Source of the DNA: Amycolatopsis sp. EV170708-02-1
Lineage (GTDB): Bacteria > Actinomycetota > Actinomycetes > Mycobacteriales > Pseudonocardiaceae
Direction of reading: 5' to 3'
Length of the DNA stretch: 64,000 bases
Assembly (NCBI RefSeq): GCF_022479115.1
Contig: NZ_CP092497.1
Span: 6,882,001 to 6,946,000, forward strand
The position numbers and the translations under genes are program-made. Position 1 is the first letter of the stretch. Every line of letters starts with the position of its first letter. The notes under the pieces are model-generated. The model had not been told where the DNA came from and made no database searches. It worked only from the letters and a program-made list of their open reading frames with translations. Shown piece by piece: positions 29,559-36,385 of the stretch.

Positions 29559-30185
29559 TCACATGCGCAGATGCGGCAGCAGGCGGTCGATCACCGCGGA
29601 GTAGTCGGACCGGGCTTCGATGGCCCGCGGTATGTCGTCGAACGTCGTCACCGAGCGCGGGCACACCCGGACCCCGGGCAGGACGAAGGTGTCGAGCAGG
29701 CGTTTGCTTTCGGCGTCGTAAGCCTTGTAGGTGTACTGGACACCCGTGACCGCGACGGAGAGCGGCGGCTTGCCCTTCCGCTCGTACCCGTCGCAGGTGC
29801 CGACGCGCTCGTTGGTCGGTTTCGGGTATTCGCACACCACCACCTGGACCTTCCCCTCCTGGGAAGTGCCCATCGGCAGATGCTGGGCGGCGGTGCCGGT
29901 GAAGTCGCTCATGCCCTTGTCGTCGACCACGAAGTAGGCCAGCCGATGCGGGCCGGACGGCGTACGCGGCCCGGTCTGCCCGTCGAGGCCGGACGGGGAA
30001 CGCACGCGATCCGAGGCCGCGGTCTCCGGGCAGAAGGCCACGGGTGGTTCCGGTGCCGGAGGCGGGGGCGGTGCCTTGGACTCGGCCACGGGGGACGGCT
30101 CTTCCCGGGAGGTCACCACGACGGCGGCGACGACCACGCCCGCGGCCACGACGGCCAGTAGCGTGATCACGAGCCGCCGCCGCAC
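29559..30185 (-). CDS. Membrane-anchored hypothetical protein with Pro-rich linker
   Basis: Encodes 208 residues from a GTG start. A single N-terminal helix (VRRRLVITLLAVVAAGVVVA) anchors it with the C-terminal domain outside, joined by a Pro-rich linker. The outer domain has four cysteines that could make two disulfides, and no known motif. It begins two bases after the stop of the SnoaL-like gene, so it is the last gene of that leftward operon. The open frame upstream to 32084 is a shadow of other genes. Confidence 0.65.
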   Translation of the reverse strand: MRRRLVITLLAVVAAGVVVAAVVVTSREEPSPVAESKAPPPPPAPEPPVAFCPETAASDRVRSPSGLDGQTGPRTPSGPHRLAYFVVDDKGMSDFTGTAAQHLPMGTSQEGKVQVVVCEYPKPTNERVGTCDGYERKGKPPLSVAVTGVQYTYKAYDAESKRLLDTFVLPGVRVCPRSVTTFDDIPRAIEARSDYSAVIDRLLPHLRM

Positions 30186-30187
30186 GC

Positions 30188-30631
30188 TCAGGTCTCCTGG
30201 CGGGCCGTGGCCATGGCGCGCTCGGTCTCCCAGAAGGCGCGCATCGACACGATCAGCCCGTCCTCGCGTACCCGGTAGACGAACACGCCGTCGGTGTCGA
30301 CGCGGTAGCCGCCGGGCAGGTACGTCGTGATCGTGCCGACGTTCGCGACCTCGTCCCCGGCCGCGTGGGAATCGCGGATGGTGAACCGGAAGCGCTCGAC
30401 GTTCGCGATCGTCTTGTCCCAGAAGGCACTGATGCCGTCGTGCCCGTGGTGTCCCTTGCCTTCTTCGTCGAACATCGACTTGCCGATCGGGTCTTCGACG
30501 ACGGCGTCCCCGGCGAAGAGCGCGAGCCAGGCGGCCTTGTCCCCCGCGGTGACCGCGGTCATCGAACGGAACGCGGCCTGCCGCGCGGGCGGCTGCTCGG
30601 TGGCCGGATCCCAGCAGACGTCGACACCCAT
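30188..30631 (-). CDS. SnoaL-like / NTF2-fold protein
   Basis: Encodes 147 residues with the cone-shaped NTF2 fold: an N-terminal helix PARQAAFRSMTAVTAGDKAAW, then ALFAGDAVVEDPIGK, GISAFWDKTIA and GGYRVDTDGVFVYRVREDGLI. This fold serves steroid isomerases, polyketide cyclases and epoxide hydrolases; here the DP pair in VEDPIG recalls ketosteroid-isomerase-like proteins. It lies between an LLM oxidoreductase (3-base gap) and a membrane protein, and behind a KstR-type operator, so a role in steroid or fatty-acid side-chain breakdown is possible but unproven. Confidence 0.8.
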   Translation of the reverse strand: MGVDVCWDPATEQPPARQAAFRSMTAVTAGDKAAWLALFAGDAVVEDPIGKSMFDEEGKGHHGHDGISAFWDKTIANVERFRFTIRDSHAAGDEVANVGTITTYLPGGYRVDTDGVFVYRVREDGLIVSMRAFWETERAMATARQET

Positions 30632-30634
30632 GGT

Positions 30635-31510
30635 TCAGTCTCCCATCTTCGCGATGATCTCGTCGCCGAACTTCTTGATGGAATCGAGCTTCGGGCCGAC
30701 CTCGGCGTCGAAACCGAGGCCGTCGAACACCCACGGCATGGTGATGATGTCGGTGACGCCGATGTCGCCCTGCTCGCGGTAGCCGTCGAGGCCGAACTTG
30801 TCGATACAGACGGCCTGATACTCGAAGGGATCGCCGGCGCGGCCCTGTTCGGCCAGCAGCCCGCGCAGCTTGGCGATGGTGTCGCGGAGGTCGTCGAACT
30901 TCATCATCGCCGAAGACCAGCCGTCGGCGACGCGCGCGGCCCGCCGCAGCGCGACGTCGGTGTGGCCGCCGATGTAGAACGGCACCCGCGACGGCGGTGT
31001 CGGGCTCATGCGGAGCTTGTCGAAGTCGAAGAACTCGCCGTGGAACTCGACCATCCCGCCGTCGAGGATCAGGCGCAGCACCTCGATGGCCTCGTCGACG
31101 CGCTTGCCGCGCTTCTCGTACGGCGCGCCGCACCAGCGGAACTCCTCGGGCGACCAGCCGACGCCGAGCCCGAGCCCGAAGCGGCCGCCGGTCAGCGCCG
31201 CGACCGAGTTGACCTGGCGGGCGAGCAGGACCGGGTTCCGGGAGCCGAGTTTGAGCACGGAGGTGTAGAACGTGAGCCGTTCGGTGACCGCCCCCATCGA
31301 GGCGGCAGCGACCAGCGGATCGGCCCAGGGCGTCTCCTCGGTCCAGAAGCGGCTGCCGTCGGGCGTGTACGGATAGTCGGCCGAGACCGTTTCGGAATAG
31401 AACAGGGAATCCGGGAGCGCGATCGACGAGAAACCCGCCTCTTCGGCGGCCCGGGCGAGCTCGCCCAGCTGATCGAGCGGATTCATCGCGATCGACAGGG
31501 TGAACTTCAT
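30635..31510 (-). CDS. LLM-class (F420-dependent type) oxidoreductase
   Basis: Encodes 291 residues, a luciferase-like TIM barrel. Motifs include SIALPDSLFYSE, TSVLKLGSRNPVLLARQV, GRFGLGLGVGWSPEEF and YIGGHTDVALRRAARVADGW, the set typical of actinobacterial LLM proteins that use coenzyme F420. First gene of a three-gene leftward operon. The start is the ATG at 31510, 8 bases after a TATAGT -10 element, so the mRNA is probably leaderless. The -10 overlaps an 18-bp palindrome of KstR type. Substrate unknown; steroid-related compounds are a guess from the operator. Confidence 0.87.
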   Translation of the reverse strand: MKFTLSIAMNPLDQLGELARAAEEAGFSSIALPDSLFYSETVSADYPYTPDGSRFWTEETPWADPLVAAASMGAVTERLTFYTSVLKLGSRNPVLLARQVNSVAALTGGRFGLGLGVGWSPEEFRWCGAPYEKRGKRVDEAIEVLRLILDGGMVEFHGEFFDFDKLRMSPTPPSRVPFYIGGHTDVALRRAARVADGWSSAMMKFDDLRDTIAKLRGLLAEQGRAGDPFEYQAVCIDKFGLDGYREQGDIGVTDIITMPWVFDGLGFDAEVGPKLDSIKKFGDEIIAKMGD

Positions 31511-31518
31511 GGAGCCGA

Positions 31519-31536
31519 ACTATAACGTGTTCTAGT
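31519..31536 (-). promoter_or_regulatory. KstR-type operator overlapping a leaderless promoter
   Basis: On the minus strand the site reads ACTAGAACACGTTATAGT. It fits the published KstR palindrome TNNAACNNGTTNNA exactly, with extra outer symmetry (ACTA/TAGT). The last six bases, TATAGT, form a -10 element 8 bases before the ATG of the LLM oxidoreductase gene. Binding by a KstR orthologue is inference; no such gene lies in the window. Confidence 0.6.
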
Positions 31537-31622
31537 TTCACCCGCCAGTGTCCACGGGGAACCCCCGGCGGGTTCCCGGCGTTGATCCGGTCAAAGGCCG
31601 AACGATTCCTGGAGTTGAACCC

Positions 31623-32411
31623 ATGGGCACCGCGATCTTCCTGATCGTGCTCCTCGCCGTCGTGGTCGGCGGCGGCATCTACTTCGCGAAATCCCAGGCG
31701 GCGGCCAAGAAGCGCCAACTGGACGACGCGAAGGCGGACGCACGGCGCCTCGTCGAACGACTGGGCGGTCAGGTCATGAACCTCACCGGCACGGACACCG
31801 CCTCCCAGCAGGCGATGGCGGACGCGTCCGAACGCTTCACCGCCGCGGGCTCCCAGATGGAGCAGGCGCAGACCGTCGAGCAGGCCCGGCTGGTGCGCGA
31901 GACCGCCATCGAGGGGCTCTATTACGTCCGCGCGGCGCGGCTCGCGATGGGCATGGACCCCGGTCCGGAACTGCCCGGCAGCGAAGAGCGCGATCGGGCG
32001 GGCAAGGTCACCGAGTACCGCTCTGTCGACGTCGAGGGCGAGCACTACGAGGCCTCGCCGGACCCGAGCCAGCGCACGCCGCACTACTACCCCGGTGGCC
32101 GCGTCGCGGGCCGTCCGGTGCCGCAGGGCTGGTACAGCGAGCCGTGGTGGAAGCCCGCGCTCGTCGCCGGCGCCTGGGGTCTCGGCTCGATGCTGCTGTT
32201 CAGCGCGATGTTCTCCGGTATGGCGGGGATCGCGAGCGCGTCGGCCTGGGAGTCGGGTTACGACGCGGGCCAGGAGGACGCCGGTGCCGGTGATGCCGGC
32301 GGCGACGCCGGGGGCGACATGGGCGGGGACGCCGGCGGGTTCGACGGCGGCGGCTTCGATGGTGGCGGCTTCGATGGTGGCGGCTTCGACGGCGGAGGCT
32401 TCGACTTCTAG
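31623..32411 (+). CDS. Membrane protein with GGGFD-repeat C-terminus
   Basis: Encodes 262 residues. An N-terminal transmembrane helix (TAIFLIVLLAVVVGGGIYF) is followed by a helical, Gln/Ala-rich region (about 25-110), a middle region with HYYPGGRVAGRPVPQGWYSEP, and a second hydrophobic stretch near 180-205. The last 45 residues are Gly/Asp-rich, ending in four GGGFD repeats. This composition suggests a low-complexity surface or metal-binding tail like those of some TPM-type proteins. ATG 31623 follows GGAG; the frame open from 31548 begins upstream without a ribosome binding site. Function unknown. Confidence 0.7.
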   Translation: MGTAIFLIVLLAVVVGGGIYFAKSQAAAKKRQLDDAKADARRLVERLGGQVMNLTGTDTASQQAMADASERFTAAGSQMEQAQTVEQARLVRETAIEGLYYVRAARLAMGMDPGPELPGSEERDRAGKVTEYRSVDVEGEHYEASPDPSQRTPHYYPGGRVAGRPVPQGWYSEPWWKPALVAGAWGLGSMLLFSAMFSGMAGIASASAWESGYDAGQEDAGAGDAGGDAGGDMGGDAGGFDGGGFDGGGFDGGGFDGGGFDF

Positions 32412-32431
32412 CGCCGGTCTTCAAGAGGGCT

Positions 32432-32504
32432 GAAAGGGCCCTTCACCGCATGCGATGCGGTGAAGGGCCCTTTCGCTGCGTCTGATGCGGGGAAAGTCCC
32501 CTTC
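32432..32504. repeat. Intergenic hairpin element (GGGCCC type), copy 1
   Basis: Arms of 20 bases (32432-32451, GAAAGGGCCCTTCACCGCAT, and 32455-32474) pair perfectly around a 3-base loop, followed by GCTGCGTCTGATGCGGGGAA and AGTCCCCTTC, which forms a second short hairpin. A copy with 4 differences in 73 bases lies at 38968-39040. It sits 20 bases past a stop codon and could terminate transcription. With the array at 32551, it fills the 340-base gap before the glycosylase gene. Confidence 0.85.
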
Positions 32505-32550
32505 GGCCGCCACGAGCCGAGAGGTCTCGCCTCGCGCCGCCGCGTGCTTG

Positions 32551-32689
32551 AACGGACGACACGCGTGATCAGACGGACGACACGCGTGACCGGAAGGACG
32601 GCACGATCGCGACCGGGTCCCGAGGCGTGTCGTCCATCTGGACACACGTGTCGTCCATCCCGTCACATGTGTCGTCCGTCCAAACACAC
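32551..32689. repeat. Inverted array of GACACGCGTG-type units, array B
   Basis: Left units (GGACGACACGCGTGATCAGA, then GGACGACACGCGTGACCGGA) and right units (CGTGTCGTCCATCTGGACAC, ACGTGTCGTCCATCCCGTCA, TGTGTCGTCCGTCC) are inverted copies of one roughly 20-base motif, three on each side of a GC-rich centre. It is the same family as 21181-21350. It lies between the membrane-protein gene and the glycosylase gene and holds no open frame of interest. Confidence 0.75.
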
Positions 32690-32751
32690 GAATCGCCACT
32701 CACGACCACCCTGGCCCCAAGTACGTGAAGGCCCCCTTCGGCCGCAGGGGG

Positions 32752-33561
32752 TCAGGCGGGCTGGCAGGTCGGGCACCAGAAGAGGTTCCGCGCCGCCAGA
32801 TCGCTCCGCAGCACCGCCGTCCCGCACACGAGACACGGCATCCCCTCACGGCGGTAGACGTAGACCTCGCCCCCGTGCCGGTCCTGCCGCGGCGCACGGC
32901 CGGTGACCTCGGGCAGATGCTCCGGCGCGACCGTGTCGATCCGGCCCACCCGGACACCGTGCCGCATAAGCGTCACGAGATCCGCCCACAGGTCGTCCCA
33001 CAGCCCGCGATCGAGCGCGCGGCCCGGGACGAGCGGGGCGACACCGTGCCGGAACAGCACCTCGGCGCGATACACGTTGCCGACGCCTGCCAGCACCGAC
33101 TGGTCCATCAGCAGCGCCGCGATCGACGTCTTCGACCGCGAGATCCGCTCCCACGCCTTGTCCGGCTTCGCGTCGCGGCGCAGCGGATCCGGGCCGAGCC
33201 GCGCTTTGATCGCGTCGACCTGGGGCGCGTCCAGGAGCTCGCACCGGGTCGGGCCGCGCAGGTCGGCGGAATGCGTCGGGCCGACCAGCCGCATCCGTAC
33301 CTGCCCCACCGGCGCCGAAACGGGCAGTGGATCGTCGGAGAACGTGCCGTAGAGGCCGAGGTGGACGTGCACCGTCCCGTGTGGACCGTAGTCGTGGAAC
33401 AGATGCTTCCCGTACGCCTCGGCCTTCACCAGCACCCGGCCGTCCAAACGGGACGCTTCGGCGGCGAACCGTCCCTGCGGGCTGCTCATCTCGACCGGGT
33501 GACCGGCGAAACGGCGTTTGTGCAGACGCGCCAAGCGATGGAGCGTGTGCCCCTCGGGCAT
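32752..33561 (-). CDS. Fpg/Nei-family DNA glycosylase (endonuclease VIII-like)
   Basis: Encodes 269 residues. The catalytic N-terminus is PEGHT, with Pro2 as nucleophile after Met removal and Glu3. The H2TH helices contain SKTSIAALLMDQSVLAGVGNVYRAEVLF, and the C-terminal zinc finger shows CLVCGTAVL and FWCPTCQ (four Cys). It excises oxidised bases. The family usually has PEGD at this point; His at residue 5 is seen in Nei-type relatives of actinobacteria. It is 1 base from the RpiB gene in the same direction, and both stand in the same relative order as Rv2464c and Rv2465c of M. tuberculosis. Confidence 0.92.
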   Translation of the reverse strand: MPEGHTLHRLARLHKRRFAGHPVEMSSPQGRFAAEASRLDGRVLVKAEAYGKHLFHDYGPHGTVHVHLGLYGTFSDDPLPVSAPVGQVRMRLVGPTHSADLRGPTRCELLDAPQVDAIKARLGPDPLRRDAKPDKAWERISRSKTSIAALLMDQSVLAGVGNVYRAEVLFRHGVAPLVPGRALDRGLWDDLWADLVTLMRHGVRVGRIDTVAPEHLPEVTGRAPRQDRHGGEVYVYRREGMPCLVCGTAVLRSDLAARNLFWCPTCQPA

Positions 33562-33562
33562 G

Positions 33563-34036
33563 TCAGTGCTCGGGCAGCGGCGGCGGCCAGCCGGTGTTCT
33601 CGTAGTCCAGGATCTGCTGGACGCGGCGGCCGTGGCGCTCGTCCGGGCTCGGCGGGGTCGCGAGGAACGCCTCGACGATCTCCGTGGCCTCTTCGGTGGT
33701 GTGCATCCGCGCGCCGACGCCGATCAGCTGGGCGTGGTTGTGCTCGCGGGTGAGCTTCGCGGTCTCGACGCTCCACGCGAGGCCGGCGCGAGCGCCCTTC
33801 ACCTTGTTGGCCGCGATCTGCTCGCCGTTGCCGGAGCCGCCGACGACGATGCCGAGGCTGCCCTCGTCCGCGACGACGCGGCGGGCCGCCTCGATGCAGA
33901 ACGCCGGGTAGTCGTCGGCCGCGTCGTAGACGAAGGGGCCGACGTCCTCGACGTCGTGGCCCTGCTCCTTGAGGTGGGCCACGAGGTGGTTCTTCAGTTC
34001 GAAACCGGCATGGTCAGAGCCAAGGTAAACACGCAC
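33563..34036 (-). CDS. rpiB: Ribose-5-phosphate isomerase B
   Basis: Encodes 157 residues. RVYLGSDHAGFELKN at the N-terminus holds the phosphate-binding and catalytic region, GIVVGGSGNGEQIAANKV the active-site loop, and ARMHTTEEATEIVEAFL the C-terminal helix. In RpiB proteins the residue corresponding to the E. coli catalytic Cys is replaced here (GGSGNG), as in mycobacterial enzymes that use a Glu. It interconverts ribose and ribulose 5-phosphate in the pentose phosphate pathway. GTG start at 34036; the longer frame to 34237 overlaps the divergent ComB-type gene and lacks support. Confidence 0.93.
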   Translation of the reverse strand: MRVYLGSDHAGFELKNHLVAHLKEQGHDVEDVGPFVYDAADDYPAFCIEAARRVVADEGSLGIVVGGSGNGEQIAANKVKGARAGLAWSVETAKLTREHNHAQLIGVGARMHTTEEATEIVEAFLATPPSPDERHGRRVQQILDYENTGWPPPLPEH

Positions 34037-34081
34037 AGCGCGGAGTCTGCCATCACGTTCCGGGGCGAGCATGCTGTGGGG

Positions 34082-34801
34082 GTGGACATCAGACTCGAAT
34101 GGGGAAGCGAGGGTGTCGCCGCCTTGGGCGCGGACTGCGCCGTGCTGGTCGTCGTCGACGTGCTTTCCTTCTGCACCACAACGGATCTCGTACTGGGCAA
34201 CGGCGGCAGGGTGCTGCCCGTCCGCTGGCGCGATCACCGCGGCGAGGAGGCCGCGAAAGCGCGAAGTGCCATCCTCGCGGGTGAACGCGAATGGACCCTG
34301 CGGCCTTCGTCTGTGACGGAAATCCCTTCCGGCACGCTTCTCGCGCTGCCGTCTCCCAACGGCGCCACGCTCTGCGACGCCGCCGCCACGACCGGTGCCG
34401 AGGTACTGGCGGGCTGCCTGCGCAACGCGTCCGCCGTCGCCGCCCGCGCGGCGGAACTCGCGGACGGACGACCGATCGGCGTCATCCCGGCGGGGGAACG
34501 CTGGGGCATCGACATCCGCGCCGAAGCCAAGACGTTCGGACCGCTCAGGCCGTGTGTCGAGGACCAGCTCGGGGCGGGGATGATCGTCGCGGGACTGGAC
34601 GGCTACGGCCGCCTGTCCGCCGAAGCCCGTCTCGCGGCGATGGCGGCAAAAGCGATCGACATCGCCGAAGCGCTGACGGATTGTGCTTCAGGGCGCGAGC
34701 TCGCCGCGGCCGGGCACGCGAACGACGTGAAGCTGGCCGCGGAGCTCGACACGAGCGGCACGGTTCCTGTGCTGCGCAACGGAATTCTGGAGGATTCGTG
34801 A
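34082..34801 (+). CDS. 2-phosphosulfolactate phosphatase-like protein (ComB)
   Basis: Encodes 239 residues from a GTG start. The pattern VVVDVLSFCTTTDLVLGNGG near residue 22, PSPNGATLCDAA near 96 and VIPAGERWG near 135 matches the ComB family (PF04029). In methanogens ComB makes sulfolactate for coenzyme M; in bacteria that lack this cofactor the substrate is unclear. Its TGA overlaps the start of the next gene (GTGA at 34798-34801), so the two are translationally coupled. It is divergent from RpiB and is an insertion relative to the mycobacterial gene order. Confidence 0.85.
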   Translation: MDIRLEWGSEGVAALGADCAVLVVVDVLSFCTTTDLVLGNGGRVLPVRWRDHRGEEAAKARSAILAGEREWTLRPSSVTEIPSGTLLALPSPNGATLCDAAATTGAEVLAGCLRNASAVAARAAELADGRPIGVIPAGERWGIDIRAEAKTFGPLRPCVEDQLGAGMIVAGLDGYGRLSAEARLAAMAAKAIDIAEALTDCASGRELAAAGHANDVKLAAELDTSGTVPVLRNGILEDS

Positions 34802-35601
34802 CTTGGCTCGAACTCGCGGACGGGGTGTACGCCCGCCGTTACGAGGAGCTGGACCTGACCGTCGGCCTCGTCGTGGGCGACGAACACTGCCTGGTGATCG
34901 ACGTGCGCGGCGACGTCGACCAGGGCGCCGAACTGGCCGCGGCGGTACGGGAGATCACGCCGCTGCCGTGGTCGGTCGTCTACACCCACGCGCATTTCGA
35001 TCACGCCTTCGGCACGACGGCCTTCCTGCCGTGCGACGTCTGGGCGCACGAAGGGTGCCTGGCCGAGCTGACCACCCACGGCGACGGCGCACGGCTCAAG
35101 TGGATCCAGCACTATCTCGGCGAAAACCGTCCGGAGATGGCGGAGGCGTTGGAGCGCACCGAGATCACCCTGCCGGACAAACCCATCGTCGACACCGCCG
35201 AGATCGACCTCGGCGGCCGCACCGTCGTGCTGCGGTTCCTCGGCCGGGCCCACACGGATCACGACCTGTTCGTGCACGTGCCCGACGCGGGCGTGATCTA
35301 CGCGGGCGACGCCGTCGAGAACGCCGAAGCCGGCTTCAGCGAGTTCTCCTTCAACGACGGCAGCTTCCTCGCCGCGTGGCCCGCGGTGATGGACGCCATC
35401 CTCGCGCTGGAACCGAAGATCATCGTCGCCGGGCACGGGGACCCCGTCGACGTTGCCTTCATCGAGAAGCACCGCGACGGGCTGCGCGAGCTCGTCGCGC
35501 TCAAGACCCGGGTCGCGGCGGGAGACCTCACGACGGACGAAGCCGTCGCGAGGTCCCCCTACCCCGGCGATGTCACCAAGGCCGCCCTGGAAACGCCTTA
35601 G
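34798..35601 (+). CDS. Metallo-beta-lactamase-fold hydrolase
   Basis: Encodes 267 residues from a GTG start. The zinc motif [14 protein letters not shown] (HxHxDH) lies near residue 63. Further ligands are in [12 protein letters not shown] (near 158), the bridging Asp in [12 protein letters not shown] (near 168) and the final His in VAGHGDPV (near 216). The family includes glyoxalase II-like thioesterases, lactonases and phosphodiesterases; substrate not assigned. Coupled to the ComB-like gene. Its stop overlaps the stop of the convergent DsbA-like gene by 4 bases. Confidence 0.87.
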   Translation: MTWLELADGVYARRYEELDLTVGLVVGDEHCLVIDVRGDVDQGAELAAAVREITPLPWSVVYTHAHFDHAFGTTAFLPCDVWAHEGCLAELTTHGDGARLKWIQHYLGENRPEMAEALERTEITLPDKPIVDTAEIDLGGRTVVLRFLGRAHTDHDLFVHVPDAGVIYAGDAVENAEAGFSEFSFNDGSFLAAWPAVMDAILALEPKIIVAGHGDPVDVAFIEKHRDGLRELVALKTRVAAGDLTTDEAVARSPYPGDVTKAALETP

Positions 35602-36218
35602 TCGAAGTTCAGCTCACCGGTCCGGGTGCGCTTCAGCTCGAAGAAGTCCGGGTAGCTCGCCAGCGCGCGGGCGCCGTCGAAGACCTTGACGGCGTCCTCG
35701 CCACGCGGGATCGAGCTGAGCACCGGGCCGAAGAAGGCGACGCCGTCGATGTGGATGGTCGGGGTGCCGACGTCCATTCCGACCGGATTCATACCTTCGT
35801 AGTGACTCTTCTTGAGCGCTTCGTCGTACTCGGTCGACTCGGCGGCCTCGGCCAGCTCGGCCGGGGCACCGATGGCTTCGAGGGTCTCCTTGATGACCTT
35901 CGGGATGTCCTTGTCGCCCTGGTTGTGGTGGCGCGTGCCGAACTCCGTGTAGAAGTCGCGCAGGGCCTCCTCGCCGTTCTTCCGCGCCAGCGCGGTGGCG
36001 ACGCGGACGGGACCCCAGCCGCGGTCCAGCAGCTCCTTGTACTGCTCAGGCAGGTCCTCGCGGCCGCTGTTGAGCTCGGACAGGCTCATGATCCGGAACC
36101 GCAGGTCGAGATCGCGGTGCTTCTCCACTTCGAGGATCCAGCGCGAGCTGATCCAGGCGAAGGGGCAGATCGGGTCGAAGTAGAAGTCGACCTTGGTCTT
36201 CTCGGACGGGGCGGTCAT
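35598..36218 (-). CDS. DsbA-like protein, mycothiol-dependent nitroreductase type
   Basis: Encodes 206 residues, a thioredoxin-fold domain with a helical insert. The active-site region [20 protein letters not shown] carries Cys18, but the second position of the CxxC motif is Ala21. M. tuberculosis Rv2466c, the closest known relative by sequence style and gene order, is described with a two-cysteine CPWC motif. Here only a single thiol remains, which would allow mycothiolation-type chemistry but not an internal disulfide. The cis-proline loop is GVGTPT-like ([11 protein letters not shown]). Start ATG 36218 follows GGGAGAACC. It is divergent from pepN. Confidence 0.87.
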   Translation of the reverse strand: MTAPSEKTKVDFYFDPICPFAWISSRWILEVEKHRDLDLRFRIMSLSELNSGREDLPEQYKELLDRGWGPVRVATALARKNGEEALRDFYTEFGTRHHNQGDKDIPKVIKETLEAIGAPAELAEAAESTEYDEALKKSHYEGMNPVGMDVGTPTIHIDGVAFFGPVLSSIPRGEDAVKVFDGARALASYPDFFELKRTRTGELNFD

Positions 36219-36385
36219 CAGGTTCTCCCAGTGCCATCGTCTTGGGGTGGTCCGGTACACACACAGTGCTACACAGCGGCCAACATCGCCGCCGTCGGCG
36301 TTGTTCCCGTCGTCAGCACGGGCTCCGACATGATTGGATGCCTGTAGTTGGAAACCAAAACCGATACCGATGACCAGAGGTGCCA

